A stretch of 64,000 nt of DNA from contig NZ_QXJM01000030.1 in NCBI RefSeq assembly GCF_003570905.1, forward strand, positions 62,001-126,000, written 5' to 3'. The translations under genes and the position numbers were made by a program. This document shows, piece by piece, positions 26,309-35,488 of this stretch. Positions within the stretch are counted from its first letter, which is position 1; every line of letters begins with the position of its first letter. The notes beneath the pieces were generated by a model that saw only the letters and a list, made by a program, of their open reading frames with translations, had not been told where the DNA came from and made no database searches. This stretch comes from Cohnella faecalis (GTDB taxonomy: Bacteria; Bacillota; Bacilli; Paenibacillales; Paenibacillaceae).

Positions 26309-28647
26309 GAATCGGATTCTATAACCATACGTCGGTCGTAAGCGGGGCGGAAATCAGCATGCTGCTGACGGCCAAAAATCTAAAAAACGCAGAGCCTGTC
26401 GTCTTCGCGCCGGAAGGCGAGCTCGGAGACCGGGCGCGCGTGTCGGGCGTCGCTTTCGAGCCGATATCGGGCTATCGCGCGAGATTGACGAAAAACCCGT
26501 TCGTTCTCGTTCGCCACTTGGCGGGAATGGCGGCCGAAGGCTGGCGGCTGGCGAAGCGATTCAAAAGCGCGGAAGTCGATATCGTCCATGCCAATTCCAT
26601 TCGCGCCGGTCTAATCGTCTCGCTGTTCGGGTGGCTTCACCGTCGCCCTATCGTTTGGCACATTCGCGACAATCCGCCGGGCGGCTGGATCGGAAGAGCG
26701 ATCGATTTCATCGCGAAACGTACGGTCAAAGAGCTGATTTGCATTTCCGAGTCTGTCAAAGCTGGCATGGGCGAAGAGCTGCGAACGCTGGCGAAGGTCG
26801 TGCACAACGGCGTGGAGCTGTCATTCGCGACCGCCGAGGAGAAGGCGAAGTATCGCCGAGCGATTCGCGAGGAGCTTGGCGCGTCGCCATCCGCAAGAGT
26901 GATAGCGGTCATCGGCCAGATCGCTCCATGGAAACGGCAGATGGATGCGCTCATCGCGGCGCGCTTGCTGCTGGACGACGGCTGCGACATTCAAGTGTGG
27001 ATCGTCGGCGAGCCGAAGTTTCGCGAGGAGAACGAAGCTTACGCAGAGCGGTTGCGACAAATGGCAAGCGGGAAGGAATGGCAAGGAAAAGTCGTCTTCA
27101 CCGGTTTTCGCGAGGACGTGAAGGAGATCTGCTGCGCAGCGGATCTTCTTTTTTTGTGCTCGGATAACGAGCCGTTCGGCAGGGTGCTCATCGAGTCGAT
27201 GGCGCAGGGGACCCCTGTTGTGGCGACGAGGGCCGGCGGCGTGCCGGAGATTGTCGTCGACGGAAGCTGCGGCTTGCTCTACGAGGTCGGAGACACGGAA
27301 GGGCTGGCCCGCTGCGCCGGCCGGCTGCTCGGCGACGAGGAGCTGCGGGCTTCGATGGGGCGCGAAGCCGTGTTGAGAGTGAAGCAATGTTTCGGCATCG
27401 ACCGGACGGCCGAGAAAGTCGAGGAGGCTTACCGGCGGATTTTGCCGGAGAAGCCGTTCAAGACGGCTATCGTTCACGATTATTTGAACCAGATGGGGGG
27501 CGCGGAACGGGTTGTCGCCTCCTTAAGGCGGATGTTCCCGGACGCCCCGATTTACACGACGATCGTGGATCGTCCCGCCTTGCTGGAGGAGCTGAAGGAC
27601 GCAGACATCCGAACGACGTGGATGCAGCGGATTCCCGGCGTGCTGAAAAGGTTCAAGCTGTACTTCTGGCTGTTTCCGTTCGCCGTAAGGTCCATGGACT
27701 TCCGGGAATACGACCTGATCGTCAGCTCCAGCAGCGCTTATGCGAAGGGGATCAAGAAGCCGAGAGGAGCGGTTCACGTCTGCTATTGCCATACGCCGAT
27801 GAGGTTCGCTTGGGACTTCGAAGGCTACGTGCAAGGAATGAAAATTCCGTTCCTGCTGAAATGGGCTTCCCGCTTGTTCATCGTTCCGCTGAGACGATGG
27901 GATGCGCGCAATTCGGCCCGGGTCGACGAGATCGTGGCCAACTCCACCATCGTCAAGGAGCGAATTCGCAATCATTACGGCAAAGACGCTTCGATCGTCT
28001 ACCCTCCGGTGCAATTGGAACGATTCGGGCCTGTGGAGGCAGACGGCGGCCGTGGGCCGGACGATTACTTTCTCGTCGTTTCCCGGCTAGTCTCCTACAA
28101 GAAGATCGAGCTGGCGGTCAAGGCTTGCACGCTTCTGTCGGAAAGGCTGATCGTCGTCGGCGACGGACCCGACCGCCAGCGGCTGGAGAGAATGGCGGGG
28201 CCGACCGTCAGCTTCGCGGGGAGGCTGCCGGACGATCAGGTCGAGAGGCTTATGCGCGGCTGCCGCGCTCTGCTGTTTCCCGGCATCGAGGATTTCGGCA
28301 TTACGCCGCTTGAAGCGAATGCGTGCGGAAGGCCGGTCATCGCCTTCGGCGCAGGAGGGGCGCTCGATACGGTCGATCCCGGCTTGAACGGCTTGTTCTT
28401 CGACAGCCAGACTCCCGAATCGCTGGCGGGCACGCTGCGGAGATTCGCGCTTCACGAGTGGAATCCGGCGCTTATTCGGCGGCACGCCGAATCGTTCGGC
28501 GAGCGGCGCTTCGAGACCGAGCTGAGGAGCTTGATCGGCTCCGCTCTGCAAGCGCGGGGCAAACGGTTATTCGCGGCTTCGACAGCCGCGCCGGCGACGG
28601 GAGCAAGCATGACTGCGAATACGACAACGAAGGAAGTGACGGCATGA
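26305..28647 (+). CDS. Fused double GT4 glycosyltransferase
   Basis: 780 residues, about twice the usual length, in one open frame. Residues 1 to about 385 form one GT4 enzyme (HTSVVSGAEISMLL; VIGQIAPWKRQMD; EPFGRVLIESMAQG). From about 390 a second begins (AIVHDYLNQMGGAERVVASL; CYCHTPMRFAWDFEG; EDFGITPLEANACG), resembling WbaZ-type mannosyltransferases. The join (YRRILPEKPFKTAIVHDY) has no linker and no internal ATG with a ribosome site. It may be a true fusion that makes a disaccharide step processive. ManC follows directly, so GDP-mannose is a plausible donor for the second half. Confidence 0.82.
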   Translation: MRIGFYNHTSVVSGAEISMLLTAKNLKNAEPVVFAPEGELGDRARVSGVAFEPISGYRARLTKNPFVLVRHLAGMAAEGWRLAKRFKSAEVDIVHANSIRAGLIVSLFGWLHRRPIVWHIRDNPPGGWIGRAIDFIAKRTVKELICISESVKAGMGEELRTLAKVVHNGVELSFATAEEKAKYRRAIREELGASPSARVIAVIGQIAPWKRQMDALIAARLLLDDGCDIQVWIVGEPKFREENEAYAERLRQMASGKEWQGKVVFTGFREDVKEICCAADLLFLCSDNEPFGRVLIESMAQGTPVVATRAGGVPEIVVDGSCGLLYEVGDTEGLARCAGRLLGDEELRASMGREAVLRVKQCFGIDRTAEKVEEAYRRILPEKPFKTAIVHDYLNQMGGAERVVASLRRMFPDAPIYTTIVDRPALLEELKDADIRTTWMQRIPGVLKRFKLYFWLFPFAVRSMDFREYDLIVSSSSAYAKGIKKPRGAVHVCYCHTPMRFAWDFEGYVQGMKIPFLLKWASRLFIVPLRRWDARNSARVDEIVANSTIVKERIRNHYGKDASIVYPPVQLERFGPVEADGGRGPDDYFLVVSRLVSYKKIELAVKACTLLSERLIVVGDGPDRQRLERMAGPTVSFAGRLPDDQVERLMRGCRALLFPGIEDFGITPLEANACGRPVIAFGAGGALDTVDPGLNGLFFDSQTPESLAGTLRRFALHEWNPALIRRHAESFGERRFETELRSLIGSALQARGKRLFAASTAAPATGASMTANTTTKEVTA

Positions 28648-30017
28648 AATTGATTTTATTGTCCGGAGGATCCGGCAAAAGATTATGGCCTCTATCGAAC
28701 GAATCCCGTTCCAAGCAGTTTTTGAAAGTGTTGAAAAGGGAAGACGGGACTATGGAATCGATGGTTCAGCGGGTATGGAGACAGTTGGGGCGCGCGGGCT
28801 TGGCCGAGCATGCCTACGTCGCGACGGGAACCCAGCAGGCCGAGATGATCAAGGGACAGCTCGGAGACGTTCCGGTCGTGCTGGAGCCTTCAAGGCGGGA
28901 TACGTTCCCGGCTATCGCGCTGACCGCGGTATACCTCTACTCGATCGAAGGCGTGTCCTTGAACGAGATGGTTGCGGTGCTGCCGGTCGACCCGTACGTC
29001 GAGGATCGCTTCTTCCCTTGCGTTGCGGAGCTGGAATCGGTGCTGGAACGGTCCGGCGCGTCGCTTGCGCTCATGGGAGTCAAGCCGGTCCATCCTTCGG
29101 AAAAATACGGCTACATCGTGCCGCGCGAATCCGAGACGTCTGCGGGGAGCGAGACCGCTTCCTCGCCTCGGCTCGTGGAGCGCTTCACCGAGAAGCCGAC
29201 GCAAGCGGAAGCCGAGGCTCTCATCTCGCAAGGCGCTCTTTGGAATTGCGGAGTGTTCGCTTTCCGGCTGGGCTACTTGATCGATCTATTGATCGAGAAG
29301 CAGATTCCACTGCACTTCGAGGAGCTCTCCAAGCATTACGACAAGCTTCCGAAGATCAGCTTCGACTACGAAGTCGTCGAGAAAGCTTCTCCGATCGCCG
29401 TCATGGAATACGACGGCTATTGGAAGGATCTCGGCACATGGAACACGTTAACCGAAGAGATGGAGCCGGGCATTATCGGCAAAGGAGTGTTGGGCGAAAA
29501 CTCGGACAACACCCACGTCATCAACGAGCTTGGAGTTCCGATTGTCGTCATGGGCTTGCCCAACGTTGTCGTTACCGCCAGTCCCGACGGCATACTCGTC
29601 GCGGATAAGCAAACAAGTCCGAGGATCAAGGAAGTAGTAGGCAGCTGGGACGATCGCCCGATGTTCGAGGAACGGCTGTGGGGGTCATACCGGGTGCTCG
29701 ATTATAACGTTCACGAGGATGGGATACAATCGATGGTTCGAAGGATCCATATCGAAGCAAGCAAGCATCTGAGCTATCACTTTCACGCTTCCCGAAGCGA
29801 GACATGGACGATCGTGTCCGGCGAAGGCGAAATGGTCATGGACGGCTCCTGGCGCAAGCTCTACGCGGGGGATACGGTCTACATTCCGCCCTACGCCAAG
29901 CATAGCGTCCTGGCGGTGTCGGACTTGGTCATCGTCGAGGTTCAAAGCGGCTCGGATTTGTCGGACGAGGATCTGTTCGAGACTTCCGTGAACTGGAAAG
30001 AAATAAGCGCTCAATAA
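28644..30017 (+). CDS. manC: Mannose-1-phosphate guanylyltransferase with cupin domain
   Basis: ATG 28644 overlaps the previous stop as ATGA; 457 residues. N-terminal LILLSGGSGKRLWPLSNESRSKQFL is the GTP-binding signature of GDP-mannose pyrophosphorylases. The C-terminal 110 residues form a cupin (LSYHFHASRSETWTIVSGEG), the mannose-6-phosphate isomerase-like domain of bifunctional ManC/AlgA proteins. It provides GDP-mannose for the exopolysaccharide. Confidence 0.9.
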   Translation: MKLILLSGGSGKRLWPLSNESRSKQFLKVLKREDGTMESMVQRVWRQLGRAGLAEHAYVATGTQQAEMIKGQLGDVPVVLEPSRRDTFPAIALTAVYLYSIEGVSLNEMVAVLPVDPYVEDRFFPCVAELESVLERSGASLALMGVKPVHPSEKYGYIVPRESETSAGSETASSPRLVERFTEKPTQAEAEALISQGALWNCGVFAFRLGYLIDLLIEKQIPLHFEELSKHYDKLPKISFDYEVVEKASPIAVMEYDGYWKDLGTWNTLTEEMEPGIIGKGVLGENSDNTHVINELGVPIVVMGLPNVVVTASPDGILVADKQTSPRIKEVVGSWDDRPMFEERLWGSYRVLDYNVHEDGIQSMVRRIHIEASKHLSYHFHASRSETWTIVSGEGEMVMDGSWRKLYAGDTVYIPPYAKHSVLAVSDLVIVEVQSGSDLSDEDLFETSVNWKEISAQ

Positions 30018-30037
30018 GGCCGGGGAGAGGGTACCTA

Positions 30038-30264
30038 TTGGAACTAAAAAGCTTGTCAAATGGGGAATCGAATACAAACGCCGCGTCTACTGCCAAGTAT
30101 ACGGGAAGAAAAACGCGTACGAGCTGCTATTCCGGCTGAGCTATTGCGTGAACGGGCTGTCCGTCGTTCCCCTTGCGACGGAACGCCGCTCCGGCAAGGA
30201 GGAGGAGCTTCTTGAGGACTCGGACGATAGGGAGATGGAACAGGAATGGTCGCATGGAGGCTAG
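30038..30264 (+). pseudogene. Small conserved-looking protein, apparent one-base deletion at its start
   Basis: A frame from 30037 to 30264 reads KKLVKWGIEYKRRVYCQVYG and on, rich in Lys/Arg then acidic, and ends WSHGG. It has no ATG, GTG or TTG start, only ATT. A TTG at 30038 lies after GGGGAGAGGG but in the neighbouring frame, broken by a stop. One more A in the run 30046-30050 would join them as MELKKLVKWGIEYKRR, about 75 residues. The function is not recognised. Its end overlaps the VanZ-like gene. Confidence 0.4.
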
Positions 30265-30757
30265 GAAGCTGCTTTATTTGTTCCCTGCAATCCTGTGCTT
30301 GATCATGGTGTTCGGTTTTTCCTCCCAGCCGTATAACCAGCAATCCGTCATCCCGTTTTTGCAAAAGCACATTACGGAGTATCGGCTCGCCGAAATTCTC
30401 CCCAACATTCATTTCCGGTACGGGCATACGGAGCTATGGTCGAAGATAGCTCCCTATCAATTCGTAGAATTCGTCTTTCGCAAATGCGCTCACATCTTCA
30501 GCTATTCGGCGCTGGGCTGCAGCCTGTATTACGCATTCTCGGCTTTCGGAGCAGCGGTCTGGAAGCCGGGATTGCGAATAATTGCCATGATGCTAGGGCT
30601 GCTCGCCGTTGCGGCATTGGACGAGTGGAATCAGATCCGCGTCTCCATGCGCACGGGACAGCCCATCGATGTGGCGTTGGACGTCATCGGAGGGACGCTG
30701 GGCGCGCTTTCGGCGCTTTTCGTCTTCGGACGGGTGAGAGCCCGGTGGCGCAACTAA
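30254..30757 (+). CDS. VanZ-like membrane protein
   Basis: 167 residues; ATG 30254 chosen because an upstream in-frame ATG gives a charged, non-family N-terminus. Four predicted membrane helices. KCAHIFSYSALGCSLYYAF and ALDEWNQIRVSMRTGQPIDV match the VanZ-like family (PF04892), with the conserved acidic DEW-Q and D-x-x-x-N/D-type region. VanZ proteins give low-level teicoplanin resistance in one context, but most homologues, including those in polysaccharide loci, have no known function. Confidence 0.8.
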   Translation: MEARKLLYLFPAILCLIMVFGFSSQPYNQQSVIPFLQKHITEYRLAEILPNIHFRYGHTELWSKIAPYQFVEFVFRKCAHIFSYSALGCSLYYAFSAFGAAVWKPGLRIIAMMLGLLAVAALDEWNQIRVSMRTGQPIDVALDVIGGTLGALSALFVFGRVRARWRN

Positions 30758-30782
30758 CTTTGACAGGAAAGGAGGAACGCCG

Positions 30783-31961
30783 TTGGAAAGGCTGGATCAG
30801 TTGGATTCCATGCGGGGGCTTGCCGCCGCAACCGTCCTGATTGGACATTGCTTGGGCGTCTATTCCGTCTTTTGGGTCGATACTTACGGTCAAGCGCAAT
30901 ACGGGCTAGTGAATCTATTGAAGTTCACCCCGCTTAGCATCGTAATCGCAGGACACGAAGCGGTCGTGTTCTTTTTCGTATTGAGCGGCTTCGTGTTAAT
31001 GCTTCCTTTTTTGTCCGCCAAGCCCTTCTCGTACGGAACTTTCGTCGCCAGGCGGTTTTTGCGAATTTATTTGCCTTATTATGGAGCGATATTGCTCGCG
31101 CTCCTCATTCGGAGCTTGCTTGCGCAGCCGGATACGAACGTCTACAGCGAATGGATCGGCTTGCAATGGCAGTCTTCGCTCACATGGGAACTGCTCGTCC
31201 AGCATTTGTTCCTCATAGGCGATTTCGACAGCAACAGCTTGAATCCCGTCATCTGGTCGCTCGTTCATGAGATGCGCATTTCCCTCGTGTTCCCGCTGCT
31301 GGCGCTCATCGCGCTCAGATGGAATTGGAAGGCGGCCGTCGCGCTCGTTCCGGCTTTGTCTTTGCTGGGATACGTCTTCGTCTATTTGAGCTTTCATTCG
31401 CCCCCGAGGATCGAGAGCGTGTTTCAAGCGCTGGACAGCATGCAGTACGTTTCGTTCTTTCTCGCGGGAGCGCTGCTGGCCAAGTATCGGACGAACGCCG
31501 TTCGGTGGTGGAAAAGGAAAAGCCTTCTCTTCAAAGCGGCGCTCGTCGGTCTGGGGTGGGTCGCGTACACTTACGCCTACACGGTGCTTCCAGGGCAATC
31601 CGCCATCCACAAATCGTTCATGAACGAATTCGCGACGATGCTCGGGGCGCTGATAGCCATTCTGGCCGCCATCGGCTCCGCTCGCTCAAGGAAGCTGCTG
31701 CTGTGGCAGCCGATCCGCCGTCTTGGCCAAATGTCCTATAGCCTCTACCTGTATCATTTTATCATTCTCATGGCTTTGTTATGGATCGTTCCCCATTCGA
31801 TTCCGCTGCCCCTGGTTCTAGCCGCGATAGTCGTACTCTCCCTTGCCGCCGCCTATGCGTCGTACAGGTGGGTGGAATTGCCCTCCATCAGGTGGGGCAA
31901 ATCGTTGTTCGCGAAAACAGGCAAGCCGGGCGGAATGGCAAGCTTGGAAAAAACGGGATGA
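30783..31961 (+). CDS. Acyltransferase-3 family membrane protein (O-acetyltransferase)
   Basis: TTG start at 30783 after AAAGGAGG. 392 residues with about ten membrane helices. RLDQLDSMRGLAAATVLIGH carries the family Arg and catalytic His (PF01757), and VVFFFVLSGFVL plus FVARRFLRIYLPYYG are typical of OafA/ExoZ enzymes. It transfers acetyl groups to sugars from the membrane and is the third acetyltransferase of module 1. Confidence 0.87.
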   Translation: MERLDQLDSMRGLAAATVLIGHCLGVYSVFWVDTYGQAQYGLVNLLKFTPLSIVIAGHEAVVFFFVLSGFVLMLPFLSAKPFSYGTFVARRFLRIYLPYYGAILLALLIRSLLAQPDTNVYSEWIGLQWQSSLTWELLVQHLFLIGDFDSNSLNPVIWSLVHEMRISLVFPLLALIALRWNWKAAVALVPALSLLGYVFVYLSFHSPPRIESVFQALDSMQYVSFFLAGALLAKYRTNAVRWWKRKSLLFKAALVGLGWVAYTYAYTVLPGQSAIHKSFMNEFATMLGALIAILAAIGSARSRKLLLWQPIRRLGQMSYSLYLYHFIILMALLWIVPHSIPLPLVLAAIVVLSLAAAYASYRWVELPSIRWGKSLFAKTGKPGGMASLEKTG

Positions 31962-31980
31962 CCCCGTTGCCAATCATTCG

Positions 31981-32004
31981 AAATGGAGAAGCAACTCTCC
32001 ATTT
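31981..32004 (+). other. Hairpin before the PilZ gene
   Basis: AAATGGAGA (31981-31989) pairs perfectly with TCTCCATTT (31996-32004) around AGCAAC. No T-run follows, and the PilZ ribosome site GGAGGGAT is eight bases downstream. It is a candidate mRNA-stability or translation-control element at the junction of the two modules. Confidence 0.4.
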
Positions 32005-32021
32005 CCCGTCGGAGGGATAGT

Positions 32022-32498
32022 ATGTTTCAGAGCATGCAGCATGAACGAGCTGAAGCGGACAACCGCCGGCGCCACGTCCGGCTTCAGCTCGCCGAGCAAT
32101 CTCATGCGCTCATTCGAATTGTGAAGCTGGAAGGCTACGAGGTGGATATGAATCCCGGCGTTATTCTTCTGGAGAACCTGAGTCCCGACGGCTGCGGCTT
32201 TCGCACGGGGCTCCGGTTTCCGGCCCATTCCAAAGTTATCTATAAAGTGGAATGGGAGACGGAAGGCAAGCGGATGGAGCTGAGGGGAACGATCCGCTGG
32301 CGATCCAAGGACGAGAACGGTTACCGGTACGGCCTTCGTTTTTTGCCTAACATTGCGGAGCGGATGCTGCTTACCGGTATATTGAACCGCTTGATTCTCA
32401 AGACGTGCCCGGGTCAGGAAAGAATCCACCGGCTATACCGGTCGCAGATCGGTGCCGATCGCAGCTTCGGGTTCGTGCAACGGAAAGGGAAATTCTAA
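32022..32498 (+). CDS. PilZ-domain protein (candidate c-di-GMP sensor)
   Basis: ATG 32022, preceded by GGAGGGAT; 158 residues. RRRHVRL at about 16-22 corresponds to the RxxxR c-di-GMP-binding arm. ENLSPDGCGFRTG at about 50-62 corresponds to the (D/N)xSxxG block of PilZ. A single domain with no catalytic partner suggests an adaptor. Its place between the two assembly modules suggests c-di-GMP control of polymer synthesis or export, as in other EPS systems; this is inference. Confidence 0.8.
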   Translation: MFQSMQHERAEADNRRRHVRLQLAEQSHALIRIVKLEGYEVDMNPGVILLENLSPDGCGFRTGLRFPAHSKVIYKVEWETEGKRMELRGTIRWRSKDENGYRYGLRFLPNIAERMLLTGILNRLILKTCPGQERIHRLYRSQIGADRSFGFVQRKGKF

Positions 32499-32527
32499 TT
32501 CCACAGGTCTCTAACGGAGGTAAGTTC

Positions 32528-33292
32528 ATGGAGCTCAAAGAAAGCTTTCGCGTATTGCGCAAGAGGATGTGGTTGATCTCTATAACCGTAATAATGACGT
32601 GTGCGTTAGTCGGCATTTACAGCCAATTTTTCGTATCTCCGACGTATCAAGCGTCCTCCAAGCTTCTTATCAATCACGAAGCTCGCGCGGACGGAACGGC
32701 CGTTCTCGATTTGAACAGCGTCAACACCAACATCAGGCTTATGAATTCGTATAAGGAAATCATTCAGTCCGAAGCCATTCTGAACAAGGTAGCCAGCGAG
32801 CATCCGGAATTCGGCTTGACAGGCAAAATGCTCATGGGCTACATATCGGCCGCGTCCGCGTCGGACTCCCAGATCATGACGGTAACCGCCCGGCACGGTG
32901 AGTACGCGCAGGCGGCCGCGATGGCGAACGCGGTAGCGGAAGCGTTCAAGGAAGAAATTCCCGCCATCATGAACGTCAACAACGTGACGATTCTGACCGT
33001 GGCCGATCCGAAGGCGACAGCTTATCAAGTGTCTCCCAACACGAAGCTCAACGTGCTCATGGCGTTCCTGCTCTCCTCGATTCTGGTCATCGGGCTCTCC
33101 TTCCTTTTGGAGTATTTGGACGACACGATCAAATCCGAGGCGGACATCGAGAAGATTCTCGGGCTGCCTACCCTTAGCCAAGTCCACTCCATACGCAAAG
33201 ACGACTTGTCTCCGAAATCGGCGGAGCCGATGAAGCCTTCCCAACAAAAGCAAACGGCGGGTGATCCCAATTATGTCACGATCAAGCACTGA
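32528..33292 (+). CDS. Wzz/CapA-type polysaccharide co-polymerase, module 2
   Basis: ATG 32528 after GGAGGT, 254 residues. Same plan as the protein at 9631: first membrane helix at about 18-36, second at about 174-196, and shared blocks LDLNSVNTNIRLMNSYKEII and NNVTILTVADP. It ends in a short cytoplasmic tail that would contact the following tyrosine kinase. It opens the second assembly module; the kinase gene overlaps its end. Confidence 0.88.
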   Translation: MELKESFRVLRKRMWLISITVIMTCALVGIYSQFFVSPTYQASSKLLINHEARADGTAVLDLNSVNTNIRLMNSYKEIIQSEAILNKVASEHPEFGLTGKMLMGYISAASASDSQIMTVTARHGEYAQAAAMANAVAEAFKEEIPAIMNVNNVTILTVADPKATAYQVSPNTKLNVLMAFLLSSILVIGLSFLLEYLDDTIKSEADIEKILGLPTLSQVHSIRKDDLSPKSAEPMKPSQQKQTAGDPNYVTIKH

Positions 33293-33977
33293 GGCTAAGC
33301 TGGTTACCCATACGAATCCGTCGTCTCCTCTGTCGGAAGCGTATCGGGCGCTGCGCACGAACATTCAATTTTCCGGCATCGACGAACGCATCCAAACGCT
33401 GATGGTCGCTTCGGCCCAATCCGGGGACGGCAAATCGACCTCGATATCCAATCTGGCTATCGCTTATGCGCAGGAAGGGAAGCAGGTGCTGCTAATAGAC
33501 GGAGATTTGCGCAAGCCCAGCTTGCATCACATGTTCCTGCTGTCCAATCGGCTCGGGTTGACCAACGTGCTGTTAGGCGGACAGTCGTGGAAGCAATCGG
33601 TGCGGGAGACGCACGTTCCGAACTTGTCCGTTATGCCCGCGGGCGCGATTCCCCCTAACCCGTCCGAAATTTTAGCGTCCCAAAAAATGAAAACGCTTAT
33701 GGACGAGCTGAGGGAGCATTTCGATATTATTCTGTTCGACACGCCGCCCATTCTGGCCGTATCGGACGGGATCATCGTATCCTCGATGTGCGACGGGGTC
33801 GTCATCGTCGTCAATTCCGGCAAGACCAAGTACGCCGTCGCCAAGAAGCTTCAGCAAAGCTTGGATCGGGCGAAGGCAAGGGTGCTGGGAGTTCTTCTGA
33901 ACAACGTCAAGCGCAAGGGCAACGAGGGTTATTACTACAACTATTACGCGTACGGCAGCAATGCCAAGAAATCGTAA
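33273..33977 (+). CDS. CapB/EpsB-type tyrosine kinase, module 2, with Tyr-rich tail
   Basis: 234 residues from ATG 33273; GTG 33261 is an alternative. P-loop GDGKST at 51-56, Walker A' LLIDGDLR at 73-80, Walker B DTPPILAVSD. Unlike the module 1 paralogue it ends in a tyrosine cluster (YYYNYYAY), the autophosphorylation site that controls oligomerisation and polymer length in this family. It overlaps the module 2 Wzz gene. Confidence 0.9.
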   Translation: MSRSSTEAKLVTHTNPSSPLSEAYRALRTNIQFSGIDERIQTLMVASAQSGDGKSTSISNLAIAYAQEGKQVLLIDGDLRKPSLHHMFLLSNRLGLTNVLLGGQSWKQSVRETHVPNLSVMPAGAIPPNPSEILASQKMKTLMDELREHFDIILFDTPPILAVSDGIIVSSMCDGVVIVVNSGKTKYAVAKKLQQSLDRAKARVLGVLLNNVKRKGNEGYYYNYYAYGSNAKKS

Positions 33978-34009
33978 ACAACGGCGCGTATTCAAAGCGG
34001 GTGCGAGGT

Positions 34010-35473
34010 ATGTTCTTGCTCAAAAAAATGAACGGAAAGAGCATGGTTTCCGTCTGCTCCGCGATCGCGATCGCTTTGGGAAGCTCGATGCTCTTGCAAT
34101 GGCTTCTGCAGAGAGGCTCGTCCTTTACGTTGTTTTTCGTAGTCTTCGTCGTTATCGGAATCGGCTACGCTCTGGCGTGCTGTCTTTACGATCCTCTGAA
34201 AGTCTATCTCGCCGGTTCCGTGTTTCTGATGATGATCAACGCGAAGGTGATATTCGATCCCGTAACGGATTATATCGGGGGCGTCGGAGCAGGCAAGTTC
34301 TATGCGGGTGTGCCTCATCTGGTCGTAGGGCTTGGAATTGTCTCCTTCGTCATCGATAAGCTCCGGTTTCCGGACCGGCTGTCGTTTCGAATCGGCAAAT
34401 CGGAGTTTTACGTTATTCTATTTACCGTCATTACGCTGACAGCCGGTCTCGTCGCCCCGTTCAAGGCGGCCAGCGTCGTGCAATCGAATTTCTACATCGT
34501 GCTGCTCGCGCTTTATTTGTTGTGGTCGAACGCCTTCCGCAGCTTGGGAAGGGACAGGGCGACGAAGCTGTTCGTCCGCGCGCTTTCCGTCGGGATGCTC
34601 GTTCAATTCGGTCTATGCTTGCTGCAATTGTCCTTGGGCAAAGAAATCGGATTGGCCTTCATAGGGGAAGGCGTGCTGGAGGAGCGGGCGGGGCTGAACG
34701 GCTCGAGCATAACGGGCACGTTCAACCATCCGGGGCCGTTATCGTTGTTCTTCTTGATCGGCGTTTCTCTGCTGTTCCCTCTCGTTCTGCAAAAGCGCAA
34801 CTTCTCGGCCGTCGTTTGTTTTATAGCGGCGATAGTCGGACTCGTGCTGACGTACTCCCGGACGAGTCTCGTGATCGGCGCGGCGGTGCTGCTGCTGGAA
34901 TGGCTGGTGCTGGCTTATTTTTCGAACAAAATATCCAAAAACCGGGCGGCGCTGGTCGCCATAGTCGTCATAGTCGTCGCGTTCAGCATGGGCGACAGCA
35001 TTGCCGCCCGCTTTTCGAGCCTGGAAAACAATTCGAACGACGACCAGATCGCCCATAGGCTGGACCATTATCGCATGGCATGGGACTACATTCAGCAGAA
35101 GCCGTGGCTAGGCAACGGCCTGAACAATTGGTCGTACGTTACCCAGCATACGCAGCTGTTGACGAGTGTGGGCAGCGATATTTTTTACTACACGAATCCC
35201 GTGCACAACATCTATTTGTATGTGTGGTTCGAAGGCGGCCTTCTAATGCTGGCGGGCTTTTTGCTCGTTATTATTCACACTCTTATCGGGTTGCTCCGGA
35301 AGATCAAACGGAGAAAAGAGCTGGATATCGGCTTGATCGCGAGCATCGTCTGCGTATTGGCTTACGGAATTACGGGCTGGGGATTGTTCAACGGCGGCCA
35401 GATGCTCTACATTTTTTATTTCATCCTGTGCGTCTCCAATATCAAGTCGGACGAGCTTGCAGAAGATCAATAA
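34010..35473 (+). CDS. O-antigen polymerase/ligase-like membrane protein (Wzy), module 2
   Basis: ATG 34010 was taken as the first Met of a membrane-protein N-terminus, but GAGGT lies directly against it. ATG 34043, with GGAAAG before it, could be the true start. About 487 residues and ten or more hydrophobic helices. HPGPLSLFFLIGVSLLF, LTYSRTSLVIGAAVL and KPWLGNGLNNWSYVT match the O-antigen ligase family. It is the second Wzy-like protein of the locus. Confidence 0.82.
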   Translation: MFLLKKMNGKSMVSVCSAIAIALGSSMLLQWLLQRGSSFTLFFVVFVVIGIGYALACCLYDPLKVYLAGSVFLMMINAKVIFDPVTDYIGGVGAGKFYAGVPHLVVGLGIVSFVIDKLRFPDRLSFRIGKSEFYVILFTVITLTAGLVAPFKAASVVQSNFYIVLLALYLLWSNAFRSLGRDRATKLFVRALSVGMLVQFGLCLLQLSLGKEIGLAFIGEGVLEERAGLNGSSITGTFNHPGPLSLFFLIGVSLLFPLVLQKRNFSAVVCFIAAIVGLVLTYSRTSLVIGAAVLLLEWLVLAYFSNKISKNRAALVAIVVIVVAFSMGDSIAARFSSLENNSNDDQIAHRLDHYRMAWDYIQQKPWLGNGLNNWSYVTQHTQLLTSVGSDIFYYTNPVHNIYLYVWFEGGLLMLAGFLLVIIHTLIGLLRKIKRRKELDIGLIASIVCVLAYGITGWGLFNGGQMLYIFYFILCVSNIKSDELAEDQ

Positions 35474-35488
35474 ACGGAGTGAGAAAAG

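Noticed and set aside
31981-32004. Transcription terminator between the two polymer modules
   Set aside because: The hairpin is perfect but no T-run follows and the PilZ ribosome site is close, so it is unlikely to stop transcription.
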